DNA of 64,000 nt from Helianthus annuus. Lineage: Eukaryota; Streptophyta; Magnoliopsida; Asterales; Asteraceae. Positions 1 through 10,985 of this stretch are shown one piece after another. Location of the stretch: NCBI RefSeq assembly GCF_002127325.2, contig NC_035433.2, positions 85,708,549-85,772,548 on the forward strand, in the 5' to 3' direction. The notes beneath the pieces are model-generated. The model searched no databases and was not told where the DNA came from. It saw only the letters and a list, made by a program, of their open reading frames with translations. The first letter of the stretch is position 1; each line of letters starts with the position of its first letter. Both the position numbers and the translations under genes were made by a program.

Positions 1-96
1 ATTCACTTATTTGTAAGTTGAGCCTTATCTACAAACATATCAACACAAATCAATGCAATTACAAACAAACATAACCGACTAACTTCCAACAAACAT

Positions 97-681
97 GATG
101 AACATTCAGCAACGTAATGAACATTCCATTAACACGATGAACATTCAGCAACATAATGAACATTCCATTAATACGATGAACATTCAGCAACATAATGAAC
201 ATTCCATTAACACGATGAACATTCAGCAACATAATGAACATTCCATTAACACAATGAACATTCAGCAACATAATGCACATTCCATTAACATGATGAACAT
301 TCAGCAACATAATGAATATTCCATTAACACAATGAACATTCAGCAACATAGTGCACATTCCATTAACACGATGAACATTTAGCAACATAATGAACATTCC
401 ATTAACACGATGAACATTCAGCAACAAAATGAACATTCCATTAACACGATGAACATTCAGCAACATAATGAACATTCCATTAACACGATGAACATTCAAC
501 AACATAATGAACATTCCATTAACACGATGAACATTCAGCAACATAATGAACATTCCATTAACACGATGAACATTCAGTAACATAATGAACATTCCATTAA
601 CACGATGAACATTCAGCAACATGATGAACATTCCATTAACACGATGAATATTCAGCAACATAATGAACATTCCATTAACAC
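97..681. repeat. 39-bp minisatellite, 15 copies
   Basis: Exactly 15 head-to-tail copies of a 39 bp unit (585 bp) that starts GATGAACATTCAGCAAC and ends CCATTAACAC. Copies differ at a few positions, for example gcacat for gaacat and atatt for acatt. Each unit is itself two half-units of about 19-20 bp sharing ATGAACATTC, so the array is a dimeric higher-order repeat. Because 39 is divisible by three, long ORFs open on both strands as a by-product. It lies in the left arm of the sequence that LARD1 interrupts. Confidence 0.95.
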
Positions 682-1251
682 GATGAAACTATCATCTTAA
701 TTTACATTAAGGATAGACGAAGTTCATATGAACTTACCTTGGTACTTACCCTTACCCGTAAATTCTTACTTGGTTCCCTATATACAACATACCAAACTTT
801 ATTTATAAATAAGAAGTGATTCCGGAAATCACTTACCTTAAGTGTCCGTATTTGCATCCATTTCCACGCCTCCTTTGACCCGTTAGCCTTCCAAGCTTCC
901 ATCCATCTCGACATGATCCCTATACTTTCATGTCATCGCATTCACATTCTTGTTAGCATACACTATTGTACATATTAACGATTATATCAAATTCATGTTT
1001 CACATTTGACTTTCATTAGTAAATTCTAACAATCATAAGGCATATTTCCATAAGTCAATCTTTTAAAACTCATATAATTCATCACGTCATCACATATAAC
1101 ACATATGGATATAACACGCATCATATGACTTTCTATAACATTACAATTGTGACAAAAAGTCTTAAATTGCTACTTATGCACAGTTGACTTTCAGAAAGTC
1201 AATGATTTATCATATGAACTTTCGATTTAACCTCATACATCCATGTCGATA
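682..1251. other. AT-rich flank of LARD1, no gene seen
   Basis: I see no coding signal or RNA gene here. With 8608-9873 it probably formed one continuous old LTR-like sequence before LARD1 inserted. The only ORF (minus, 702-914) has no recognisable motif. Positions 1-96 likewise hold nothing I can name. Confidence 0.5.
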
Positions 1252-2359
1252 TTTATGTGCGTGTAGTGTAATATATTTTAGGTGTATATTTTAAGCCCTT
1301 TTTACACTTTTTAGCCAAGTTTTAAATTTATAAAACACGATATTCACTAACACTAAACACACATATGGGCAAGTGCACCCATCGTGAACGTAGTATAGTA
1401 TTGGTAAGATACCGAGGTCGTCCAAGGACACAAGAGCTTTTAGTACCGGTTTATCCTCAATGTCTAATCAAATCAAAAGTTAGAAAAAGGTTTTACACTA
1501 GAAAAATAAAACTAACTAAGATGCTGAAAAATAAAATAAAAGTAAAAACAGATAGACAAGATGAATCACTTGGATCCGACTCGTGTGTAGTGTAACCTTT
1601 GATTATTTTCGCACTTTTGCACTTTTTAAGATATTATCTTAGTTATTGTAGTAGGCACCTCTTTTGAAGGTGACGTTACCCTCAACCCAGTAGTTTGAGT
1701 CAGCAAGGATACAATCCTAAAGGGTCGGATTATTGAAAGATAATTAATTAAGTTATTAATGCATAATGTGGTAGGCCCACCTTTTGAAGGTGACGTTACC
1801 CTCGGCTAAGTAGTCCGAGTTAGCAGGGATACACTCCTAAGTAGCCGGGTTAAGGTTTTAATAGTAGCTTACTTATGAGAGGATCTATACACTGAACAAT
1901 GGCAAGACTCTTACCAAACTGTTCCCTTAACCCCCGACCAGGTAGCCAACATATCTCCATATAGACCGTGGAGATATGAATGGTGAAAATCTTTTATTTT
2001 ATATAGACAGTAAAATAATGCCAAGACACCACAGACAAACGATAAGGAAGAATCACCTTCAACATAAGAAACTAGTTATTAAAGTCATTAATACATAGCC
2101 AAATAAAAAGTGCGAAAAGATTAAAAATAAAAAGTATTACACTAAACACTTGTCTTCACCAAGTGATGTAAGAGACTTAGGCAAACATGGCCTCTGATTG
2201 TCAAGAACTCTTACGATCAATCTTGTATCCCGAGAGGACTCACACACTCTATGATGGACAATGGATGATGGTGGTGGATGATGGTGTTGTGATGGTGGTG
2301 GGTGAAGTGTGAGAGAGGTGGTGTGCCATGGGATGAGTTGTAAGTGATCCAAGCACTCC

Positions 2360-2367
2360 TATTTATA
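2360..2367 (-). promoter_or_regulatory. TATA box of LARD1 3' LTR
   Basis: TATAAATA on the minus strand inside CCTATAAATAGG. The CACG...CGTG dyads begin only about 20 bp upstream in the direction of transcription. The same arrangement is at 8061-8068 in the other LTR. Confidence 0.7.
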
Positions 2368-2386
2368 GGCTGAACAGAAGCTCGGG

Positions 2387-2656
2387 CACGGCCCCGTGTC
2401 CATCCTCCTTCTCTTTCTTCATTAATTGCAGTTTGTCTGCATTAGTTGACCATGCCCTCGTGTCCGCTGAGCACGACCCCGTGTGTAGAAGCGTATCTGT
2501 ACTATCAAGATTTCCCTAGATCCTGCGAATCTTAGATTTGACCACGGCCCCGTGTCCGCTGAGCACGACCCCGTGGTGGGCGATAGAAGCTTCTACAACT
2601 TTGTCTTTTCGGCTGACACTTGGGCACGCCCCCGTGCTCACTGAGCACGGGGCGTG
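2387..2656. repeat. CACGGCCCCGTG dyad cluster, left LTR U3
   Basis: Seven or so copies of the palindrome-like 12-mer CACGGCCCCGTG and variants (CACGACCCCGTG, CACGCCCCCGTG, CACGGGGCGTG). Most are arranged in pairs about 20 bp apart joined by a short linker such as TCCGCTGAG. They lie immediately upstream of the minus-strand TATA box, where promoter elements are expected. The right LTR carries the same set. Confidence 0.85.
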
Positions 2657-2905
2657 TTCAGCCTTCTGTTATCTTGTTTGCTTGGGAAGATGCTGTCGGG
2701 GAGGCCGGGCATGCCACGTTTGTTCCTTTTCTTGTATTTATGTTAGATTTAGCTGCCTTTTTGCTTCTTTTATTTATTTGAGCTCATTTAATCCTGAAAA
2801 TACAAAAGGAAGACAAAAACATACTTTTTCCAACATTAGTACTAAAAAAGGGTTAGTGTTATGCCACAATTGATGTAATTTATATGTTGCATTTTGTGCA
2901 CATTA

Positions 2906-2920
2906 AATACCCCCACACTT
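2906..2920 (-). promoter_or_regulatory. Polypurine tract of LARD1
   Basis: On the minus strand this reads AAGTGTGGGGGTATT directly before the 3' LTR. It is the expected primer for plus-strand DNA synthesis and confirms the minus orientation. The preceding stretch on that strand, GCTTGAGGACAAACAAAG, is of the type common before the PPT in Athila/Tat elements. Confidence 0.75.
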
Positions 2921-4821
2921 GAATCTTTGTTTGTCCTCAAGCAAAACTTTTTATAATGTGGCTTTTCACTCCCAAATGGAATGGGTAGAAGAGAAGGTTT
3001 TTGGGCTTGTCATAGAGTGTCGGGATTTCCAAGATTCTTTATTAAGTTTTATTTTTGTTTATTTACAATCCTATTCGTCATGATTTATTAAAAACGTTTC
3101 ATAAGATAAATTACTTATTAGGGCATAACACGCCTTTTTAAAATTCCATTTATATACAAGTTCACATACCTCACGGGGGATCACTCAACACTCGGCCGAA
3201 GGTGTCTTTCTAGTGAATCACTCGAGAGCGGCATGGAACTTACTCCTACCATAGGCTTGCCAAGCAATCAGTCCTCCTCCTTTTTAACTATACACCTTTG
3301 TAAATATCAAGAGGACTTTTGGGGTGAAGGGTTAGGCTTGGGCTAAAGGTGGGTGGTTGGGTTAGTGGTTAGTAAAAGGGCGAAAAGCGTAAAAAGCGTC
3401 GGTTTTCATAAGACTCGTTATTTTTCAAAACTTTTTATTTTGATAAAGCATTTCTTTCAAACAAAGTTGTTTTTGATAAACTTGTTTGTTTGCTTCATCC
3501 TCATCATTTCATTTTCATATTTTTTTTCAACACAGTCATAAGAAAAACCGAGCTTTGTTACTAAAATAAAGGGTTTAAAATGAAAAAGGGTTTAGGTGGG
3601 TAAAAAGGGTTTTTGGTTTGGGTTAAGAAATGAAAAGGTTTAGGCTCAAAGGGGTGAACTAGGGGGATTTTGGGTAGGTGGTAAAAAAGAAAAATAATGG
3701 TGTAGAAATAAAAAGGGTTAGTCCTAATGCCTCCATCATTTACTTACTCGGGTTTAAATTGGTAAGGACCGGGAATGTATCGTCGTGGCAAGTTCTAGAG
3801 TCGTACGAACCAAACGGCTATTCACACATGAAATGAAAAATGAGCATTTAGTTTAAAGATATGTATTTGTATGCTCAATAAGGGCTCAAAACTCACTTTT
3901 GTGGGAATGGGTTTTTATGTGATCAAGTATATATAATCAAATTTTAACTAAGTTTGTCATGCCGTTTCATAATTTTCTTATGTTGTTCTTTTTATCACAC
4001 GCTATCGGTTGTAAATTTGTAAAAATATAACCTTCTTAGAACTTGAATTTCCCAACTTAAACTTAGAAAAGTAAAAAAAAAATGAAAATTTTTGAAAAAA
4101 TTTTGGGTGATTAGCGGTTCCAATAGAGTTTTGTGTAAGGCTTGTATTTAGGACTTGCAAGATTCAAGGTTTTAGCATCCCCCACACTTAAATTACACAT
4201 TGTACTCAATGTGTCCCAAAAATAAGTTTTTAGGTTGATTGAATGTGTAAAAAGGTGCGTAAAAGCAAAATTTGTGTTACTGGGCATCTAGACACGGCCC
4301 CGTGTTCAGATCGCCAGTAACAAAAGTTTGTAAAAAGAAACAGAAGCCTGGGCACGGGGGTGTGTTCAGTGAGCATGCCCCGTGTCCAGTTACCTGAACT
4401 GGGTATTTTCTGCAGATTGTGCAGCATGGGGCCGTGTTGGGCGGGCACGGCCCGTGCTGAACTTGCTGTAATGAAGAAAATTTTGTCGGATGGCCCTGTT
4501 TTCGTGAATGGGGTGCTGGTGCAAGTTTCCCTTGTTATCCTTCACCATCCCGAGTGTGTTTCATCATTACAACATCATCCAAACACCAAATTAACTAAAA
4601 CCATCATTTATTAAAACATAGAGAGAATTACATAATAATCCTAGAAAATTAAAAACAAAGAAGAAAAAGAAAGATAAGAGTTAAACTAGATAGGTCAAGT
4701 GATGCATAGAATCATTCTAATGAGCTCTACTTTTTCATTAAGAACCAAAATTCCGGAAACAATTCTCCGGTATCTAAAAGCTTGGTAGAACTTCGGGCCG
4801 AGGGGTGTTCCCTAGATGTTT
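2921..4821. other. LARD1 3' untranslated region
   Basis: No convincing ORF. A G-rich plus-strand patch (about 3540-3740) has repeated GGG runs with loops of roughly 6-10 bases. Dyads of the CACGGCCCCGTG family sit at about 4290-4460. The rest is AT-rich. Confidence 0.6.
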
Positions 4822-5265
4822 TTAAAGCCATTCTTCTATCTCTCTCGAGAGGAAGAAGGCAGCTTCATTCTCCTCAACATCATGTGGAGGGGGAGTGACA
4901 CCAACCGGAACCCCTTGTAGTATATCACGGGGAGGTCTCGGGTGTACGGTGTACCACTCGGCTGGTACGATGACTTCATGCACCACGTTCCATGCCCTTT
5001 GGGTAATGACCAGTACCAAAGGAGGAGAGGCGAGAATGTTCAACCTTTGGTGCAAAAGGTTGACCTCTCGAAGACACCCTTCTAGTCCCACCGTTAAGTG
5101 ATTGATACAGTCGACCAATGCTTCTTCCACCCCCGTCATTTCATCAATAGCCTCTCTTAAAGCGTAAACATAGTTTACAAGAGAGTCTTCTACTGTTGAT
5201 GACCTCCTCCCCTGTCGGTTGTTCCTTGATTGCGATGGAGATGTTCCGCTAGTTCTGCTCGCCAT
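4822..5265 (-). CDS. LARD1 ORF2, unknown 147-aa protein
   Basis: Intact minus-strand ORF with ATG start and no obvious relation to gag, protease or pol. The N-terminus is basic and Ser/Arg-rich (SRNNRQGRRSS). The middle (about residues 25-85) is likely helical with regularly spaced hydrophobics, as in a coiled coil. The C-terminus has a proline-rich segment (PRPPRD, VTPPPHD) and an acidic end. It is the second ORF after the PBS, separated from ORF1 by about 600 bp holding dyad clusters. An open frame in an element with otherwise decayed sequence suggests it was under selection until recently. I do not recognise a function; a structural or DNA/RNA-binding helper is possible but unsupported. 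Confidence 0.6.
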   Translation of the reverse strand: MASRTSGTSPSQSRNNRQGRRSSTVEDSLVNYVYALREAIDEMTGVEEALVDCINHLTVGLEGCLREVNLLHQRLNILASPPLVLVITQRAWNVVHEVIVPAEWYTVHPRPPRDILQGVPVGVTPPPHDVEENEAAFFLSREIEEWL

Positions 5266-5875
5266 TCTGAGAAAACAGACCGAAAAGAGTTCAATTTTTA
5301 CGGAACAATACCTCAGACACGGCCCCGTGTTTAATGAACACGGCCCCGTGTTCAGTTGTCTGCAGGTTTTTAGAGCAAGGAATCTTGGAGTTTTAAATTA
5401 TTTTTCCAATTTATATGGTACTTTTAAGCATAAATAATTTAAAACAAAGTTGTATAACTCATTTTAAACAAGATTCCTTGAATAATAACCTTACAAACAT
5501 TACAATAAAGCTTGGAATCAATGAGATTTCAAGCTTCAATGGAGGTATGAGTGAAAATTGAAGAAGAAGGAAATGAACAAAAGTGGAAAAGACAAGATGG
5601 TTGTTGAGAACCTTTTTTAGAATATACCTAGGATGGTATGAGTGAAGATTTCAGCAGATCTTTGTCTTTGGAGTGGTCCAAATGAGCAGGAATCTTGCTG
5701 CATTTATAGAAAACGACAGCACGCTGCACACGGCCCCGTGTCGGCTGGACACGGCCCCGTGTGCAGACAGAATCCTGGCACGTTTTGTCCGTATTCTGAT
5801 AAAAATCAGAAAGGAATCTTTTGGTGGATACGGGGGCGTGTTGACCTGGACACGGCCCCGTGTCTAGAAGCTGTC

Positions 5876-6550
5876 TTAAGGAGTTTCCCTACTTCTAAGG
5901 AATTTATCTAGATCGGGCGGCTCTTTACTGGATGGAACAACCCCAAAGTGCCTAAGATACCTTAATTGCTCTAGATTAAGACATGAACGCAAGAGGTTGT
6001 CGGTGAGGGTGATTCCTATGCTAAATGTAGGTGGACAAGTCCAACCCTTTCCCGGGCTCTCGTTAAAGAAGGTGTATGCCGAATCGCTCAGGTCTATGTA
6101 TGCACCGAACGAAGTCGATGGAGAGTCCTTCACAGCACAATCGGCACAGGGACGACTATCGCCCAAGTCTTCGCTAGAGTCGAAGGTATTATCAGGAACA
6201 ACGAAGTTGTTTATATTCGAATGCGATCCCAACAGTTCTTCTTGGGTATCATCTTGAGATGAATTAACAAAATCCATCCTAAGTTCTTTTAGCCAATTAA
6301 GAATTAGATCTTCTAATTGAAATAGTTCATCAAGAAGCATTTCTCCTAGAAGGTCCGGTTGAGAGCATTCGAGAGAGAGATAGGGATTATTTTTACTTTA
6401 GCCCCTCTTAAGGCTACAGGAAAATAATGGGTCTATATAATGGGGTTTATAGTTTAGAAAATAACATGCTAATTCTTTATGAGAGCCTCCACATATTTGA
6501 CACCACGTACCATAAGAGTGCCGAAAGTAAAAAGTATCAGTATCACTCAT
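5876..6550 (-). pseudogene. LARD1 ORF1 with zinc-knuckle-like motif, one stop
   Basis: Starts at the ATG at 6550 (MSDTDTFYF). Near residue 18 is CQICGGSHKELAC, a Cys-X2-Cys-X3-His-X4-Cys pattern one residue shorter than the canonical retroviral knuckle; the CGG-x-H form occurs in gag of Athila/Tat elements (from memory). A TAA at 6398-6400 ends the first part after about 50 residues. The same frame then continues without interruption to 5876, through a Leu-rich helix and an acidic stretch (VPDNTFDSSEDL) to a Leu-rich end (LNLEQLRYLRHFGVVP). I therefore treat 6550-5876 as one ORF broken by a single nonsense codon. Function unknown; a reduced gag-like RNA-binding protein is the best guess. Confidence 0.6.
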
Positions 6551-6832
6551 GTTTGTGTCAGAAATTACCAACCGTCGGGATCTTACGGTTCTGTTTTCAA
6601 TAACTGAATCTTGGGCACGGGGCGTGTTGAGTGGGCACGACCCCGTGTTCAGCTTACTGTCTGACTTAAAACAGGATTCTAGTTCCAAAAATTGGGCACG
6701 GGGCGTGTTCAGCGGGCACGGCCCATGCTGAGTTCTGAAGAAGCTGAAAAACTAAGAAAATCCTAAAAAAAAAAGAAAATTTAGAAAAAAATGATTAGGC
6801 CATTAATTCCTAACTTTCTTAAAATCCTTGTG

Positions 6833-6850
6833 TCCCCGGCAACGGCACCA
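6833..6850 (-). promoter_or_regulatory. Primer binding site, tRNA-Asp type
   Basis: On the minus strand TGGTGCCGTTGCCGGGGA, complementary with one mismatch to the 3' end of plant tRNA-Asp. It lies six bases inside the 5' LTR. It fixes the element's orientation and its placement near Athila/Tat. Confidence 0.85.
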
Positions 6851-6856
6851 AAAACT

Positions 6857-8607
6857 TGATGTGCGTATAGTGTAATATATTTTAGGTGTATATTTTAAGC
6901 CCTTTTTACATTTTTTAGCCAAATTTTAAATTTATAAAACACGATATTCACTAACACTAAACACACATATGGGTAAGTGCACCCATCGTGAACGTAGTAT
7001 AGTGTTGGTAAGATACCGAGGTCGTCCAAGGACACAAGAGCTTTTAGTACCGGTTTATCCTCAACGTCTAATCAAATCAAAATTAGAAAAAGGTTTTAAA
7101 CTAGAAAAATAAAACTAACTAAGATGCTGAAAAATAAAATAAAAGTAAAAACAGATAGACAAGATGAATCACTTGGATCCGACTCGTGTGTAGTGTAACC
7201 TTTGATTATTTTCGCAGTTTTGCACTTTTTAAGAGATTATCTTAGTTATTGTAGTAGGCCCCTCTTTTGAAGGTGACGTTACCCTCAACCCAGTAGTTTG
7301 AGTCAGCAAGGATACAATCCTAAAGGGTCAGATTATTGAAAGATAATTAATTAAGTTATTAATGCATAATATGGGAGGCCCCCCTTTTGAAGGTGACGTC
7401 ACCCTCGGCTAAGTAGTCTGAGTCAGCAGGGATACAGTCCTAAGTAGCCGGGTTAAAGTTTTAATAGTAGCTTACTTATGAGGGGATCAAAGAGTTTGGA
7501 CCCCCGCCATCCAATACCGGTAGGTATTGAAGGAGGTCCTACTAAATTTGACCCAGGTCCTTTGCAGGATCTATACACTGAACAATGGCAAGACTCTTAC
7601 CAAACCGTTCCCTTAACCCCCGACTAGGTAGCCAACATATCTCCATATAGACCGTGGAGATATGAAATTATGAATGGTGAAAATCTTTTATTTTATATAG
7701 ACAGTAAAATAATGCCAAGACACCACACACAAACGATAAGGAAGAATCACCTTCAACATAAGAAACTAGTTATTAAAGTCATTAATACATTACGAAATAA
7801 AAAGTGCGAAAAGATTAAAAATAAAACGTATTACACTAAACACTTGTCTTCACCAAGTGATGTAAGAGACTTAGGCAAACATGGCCTTTGATTGTCAACA
7901 ACTCTTACGATCAATCTTGGATCCCGATACGACTCACACACTCTATGATGGACAATGGATGATGGTGGTGGATGATGGTGTTGTGATGGTGGTGGGTGGT
8001 GGGTGAAGTGTGAGAGATGTGGTGTGCCAAGGGATGAGTTGCAAGTGATCCAAGCACTCCTATTTATAGGCTGAACAGAAGCTCGGGCACGGCCCCGTGT
8101 CCATCCTCCTTCTCTTTCTTCATTAATTGCAGTTTGTCTGCATTAGTTAACCACGCCCCCGTGTCCGCTGAGCACGACCCCGTGTGCAGAAGCGTATCTG
8201 TACTATCAAGACTTCCCTAAATCATGCGAATCTTAGAGTTGACCACGGCCCCGTGTCCGCTGAGCACGACCCCGTGGTGGGCGATAGAAGCTTCTACAAC
8301 TTTTTCTTTTCTGCTGACACTTGGGCACGCCCCCGTGCTCACTGAGCATGGGGTGTGTTCAGCCTTCTGTTCTCTTGTTTTGCTTGGGAAGATGCTGTCG
8401 GGGAGGCTGGGCATGCCACGTTTGTTCCTTTTCTTGTATTTATGTTAGATTTAGATGCCTTTTTGCTTCTTTTGTTTATTTGAGCTCATTTAATCCCGAA
8501 AATACAAAAGGAAGACAAAAACATACTTTTTCCAACATTAGTACTAAAAAAGGGTTAGTTTTATGCCACAATTGATGTAATTTATATGTTGCATTTTGTG
8601 CACATCA
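6857..8607 (-). repeat. LARD1 5' LTR (right copy)
   Basis: 1751 bp with clean TGATGTGCG...GTGCACATCA ends. It carries the full 83-bp segment missing from the left LTR, a TATA box at 8061-8068 on the minus strand, and the dyad cluster at 8088-8357 upstream of it. ORFs seen inside it are short and differ between the two LTRs, so I read it as non-coding. Confidence 0.88.
8088..8357. repeat. CACGGCCCCGTG dyad cluster, right LTR U3
   Basis: Same word set and spacing as 2387-2656. Some copies differ from their left-LTR partners by single bases (CACGCCCCCGTG versus CATGCCCTCGTG; CATGGGGTGTG versus CACGGGGCGTG), mostly C/T or G/A changes at CpG. Confidence 0.8.
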
Positions 8608-9873
8608 TTTATAGTAGACTATACTAATGACACTGTATACATTTCATACTCACGATGCAATAAGCATACAACCACATGATTATCTAGTTATATGCACACA
8701 CCAAACATATTTAATTCCGTTCATTCTTATAACATAATTCTACAACTAACACCATGACCTGTGCTTAACAACCCAACATCATTCTAACTTCATCCCGTTC
8801 TAATGATCTCATATGCTTCACATTTAGTGTACTTTTACTTATCAATTTTGATTATGCAATTATTCAAATATGTAGTAAACATCATACCACTCCAACATAG
8901 AGTACAATATTCTAATGCATATTTTTACCAAATAACAGGGCCAACCAAATCCTACATGAATTCCATCTAAAAATACATTTCTCATGTTTATTTATCATCA
9001 AATACATTATATCCCCATGTTATACGATTTCATCCATTACTTGCATACCATTTCATCTGTTAATCTCACCTAGGCATTTCATCAAACACTTGGCGTGCGT
9101 ACTAATATCTAAGCATAATGTACAACTATTTTCATTCTATTTATTCCTAATTCTTTACTTTCAATCATTATCAATACAAAATACCAAACTAATTTCATAC
9201 CAAGTACAACCTAACTAGCAAGATGGTTACATACAACATAACATATCAAGAATCGAACGAAGATTGGACATGGGTGAAATACCCATGTCGTTATTTCCAT
9301 CATCTATGGTGGGTTTCACCTCCAAACACCTAATTGATCAAAATCATGCATAACACATACTCCATACGAGGATTATAACACTTATTCATGTTCAATTTTT
9401 GCATCAATTCTTGGATTAACCATAACCCATAACATCAAACATCACCAAAACATAAAATTAAACTTACTTAATGTGAAGAACACATGGATGATCAAGAATC
9501 CTGGTACATGTAATAGAATTTGTTGAATTCCCCTTTCTAATTTGATGATTCTTATGAATTAGGGTTTCACCCTTTTTCTTCTGCTTAGTTCGATTCCCAG
9601 ACAAACACACATAGTGTGTGTGTTTTAGATTTTCTTTTTATTCTTTTAATTAATTCAAGTTCCCACTTTGGCAACCTTAGTCCCTCATGTTCTTTCTTAT
9701 TTATTTGACCCCCCATAGTTTTCCACTCTTAATAATAGCCAACTTTATCTAACCAAGTTAGATTTCTTGGTTATTAGTAAAATTTGCCACTTAGCCAATA
9801 AATCCTACTTACTTATTCCAACCTAATAAAATGTCCAAATAAAATATTTGGACCCGAGTTTTGGGGCGTTACA
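8608..9873 (-). repeat. Partial LTR, minus orientation, interrupted by LARD1
   Basis: The right edge reads ...TTTTGGGGCGTTACA, so on the minus strand an LTR begins TGTAACGCCCCAAAAC, a start common to plant gypsy LTRs. Going leftward on that strand there is an AAACCCTAATTC-type transcript-leader sequence near 9560, as expected around the R region. The left part probably continues at 1251-1 beyond LARD1. I cannot find the far end or a partner LTR, so it may be a solo LTR or a fragment. Confidence 0.55.
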
Positions 9874-10661
9874 CAACCCGCAATTTCAGGTTAATACTTT
9901 AACCTAACCACAATTAATTTAGTCATAATTCATAGCAATACATTTAACTAGGGTTAGTTAAATGAGTCTACTTTAGTAATTCGGGGAATTACCGAAACAC
10001 GCACATGATAACTCTCGAACGTTGGTGATTAACACGAATAATAATTGTAAACGAACGGTTATATGAAACTTATGTGTTGCATGATAAATACGTGAATTAC
10101 ATGCTTTGATTGTAAATTACAAGTTGTTGTGTGCCTTGTGTTAAAGTTACATAATTAGGGGTGCATTATGGTTAAATTTGAAACCTTAATAATCTTTGCA
10201 TAACCCTAAACCCTTCAAATCAATCATATGACAGTTCCAGTCATTCTCTAATCATTTTGGCTTCACAACACAAATCTTAAATCATCAATCTTTGAGCTCT
10301 AAATTCTTCCAGAATAATCCCGACGTCGAATCTAAGGTAATGATTGTGATTATACGTTGATTGATATTCTTGTTCATTTGCTTTCATGCAAACCCTAGCA
10401 ATCCAAACAATGGCCCTGTTTTTATTTGATTATGCTTGTATGTGATTGTTTGTGAATGAATGCTAATCGTTGCCTGACATTAGGATGCGATTGACATGCT
10501 AGAATTGTTAAACCGTTGTTTTGATTCGTAACATTGTGGATTAGGGTTTTGATTGTAGAATTTCAAGTAACTATTACATTGATAAATTGTTTATTCTATG
10601 TTGTGCGATTGTTCACTAGTCCGACTTTGTGAAGTCACAAAGTCTGGGGTTTTGTTTATTG
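9874..10661 (+). other. Unassigned sequence, perhaps another LTR fragment
   Basis: Begins CAACCCGCAATTTCAGG, runs through AT-rich sequence to a leader-like stretch near 10180-10340 (CCTAAACCCTTC, then TCTAAGGTAATG, which resembles an exon/intron edge) and is cut by gypsy A at 10662. No ORF. The last five bases (tattg) would be the gypsy A target site, whose partner is outside the window or lost. Confidence 0.35.
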
Positions 10662-10774
10662 TGTATAACAACCCTCCTACAACACCCTAGACGCCTTAAA
10701 ATATACCCCGTATACGAGAAACGGCCGTAAATAACATTTACATTAATAAAAATCAAATAAAAACAATAATATAG

Positions 10775-10970
10775 TGCCCTCGCGGGCCGCGACCCGGTTC
10801 CCCAGGTCTGTTGCAGGGCGCGACGGAGTGACACCAGGCAAGCCCTTAGGCCGCCACGTGTCTAGTTGCGTGTTGGGTCTAGGGGACTGACTCGACCAAG
10901 CTAGGCCCTAGCCTAGTGGTCTCGCGGGCCACGAAGGGTGAGGGTGTGGGGCGTCCCGGGCCGCGAGCCG
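10775..10970. repeat. CGCGGGCCGCG words in gypsy A U3
   Basis: Copies such as CCCTCGCGGGCCGCGACCCGG, GTCTCGCGGGCCACGA and CCCGGGCCGCGAGCCG, within 200 bp upstream of the TATA box. Gypsy D has TTTACGCGGCCCGCGTGAAA in the equivalent place. Confidence 0.7.
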
Positions 10971-10985
10971 CCCTTCGAATAGCCC

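Larger units (their letters stand above)
1253..2905 (-). repeat. LARD1 3' LTR (left copy)
   Basis: Homologous to 6857-8607 along its full length. Both termini are altered compared with the right copy: TTATGTGCG instead of TGATGTGCG at the left edge, and ...CACATTA instead of ...CACATCA at the right edge. It lacks 83 bp that the right copy has between two GGATC words (right copy 7484-7571; here a single GGATC at 1881-1885), a deletion between short direct repeats. Confidence 0.85.
4288..6735. repeat. Internal CACG...CGTG dyads of LARD1 (five clusters)
   Basis: Clusters of the LTR word occur between and around the ORFs at about 4290-4465, 5316-5355, 5737-5768, 5828-5862 and 6613-6725. Pairs are again about 20 bp apart, as in CACGGCCCCGTGT, about 10 bases, CACGGCCCCGTGT at 5737-5762. 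Variants keep dyad symmetry (CACGGGGCGTG) or have decayed by single changes (CATGGGGCCGTG). The word therefore belongs to the element, not only to its promoter. Confidence 0.8.
1253..8607 (-). mobile_element. LARD1: non-autonomous gypsy-type LTR element
   Basis: Two long direct repeats (1253-2905 and 6857-8607) flank about 3.95 kb that contains no protease, RT, RNase H or integrase. Read on the minus strand, the order is 5' LTR (right copy), a primer binding site complementary to the 3' end of tRNA-Asp (6833-6850), two small ORFs, a purine tract (2906-2920) and the 3' LTR (left copy). The tRNA-Asp PBS, the GTGTGGGGG polypurine tract and an upstream stretch typical of Athila/Tat elements point to that branch of Ty3/gypsy. 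The 5-mer tttat abuts both ends (1252-1256 and 8608-8612) and may be the target duplication if the left LTR lost its last few bases; this is uncertain. Confidence 0.85.

Noticed and set aside
59..670. Long ORFs on both strands over the minisatellite
   Set aside because: The 39-bp period is a multiple of three, so any frame without a stop in one unit stays open; the peptides are simple repeats.
97..681. Direct repeats resembling a CRISPR array
   Set aside because: Units are contiguous without unique spacers, and the context is a plant retroelement region.
1365..2873. ORFs inside the LARD1 LTRs (1365-1595, 2137-2352, 2538-2873 and their right-LTR counterparts)
   Set aside because: They change length between the two LTR copies, overlap promoter words, and have no motif.
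3540..3740. Telomere-like GGGTTTA words
   Set aside because: They are scattered and not tandem; no (TTTAGGG)n array is present.
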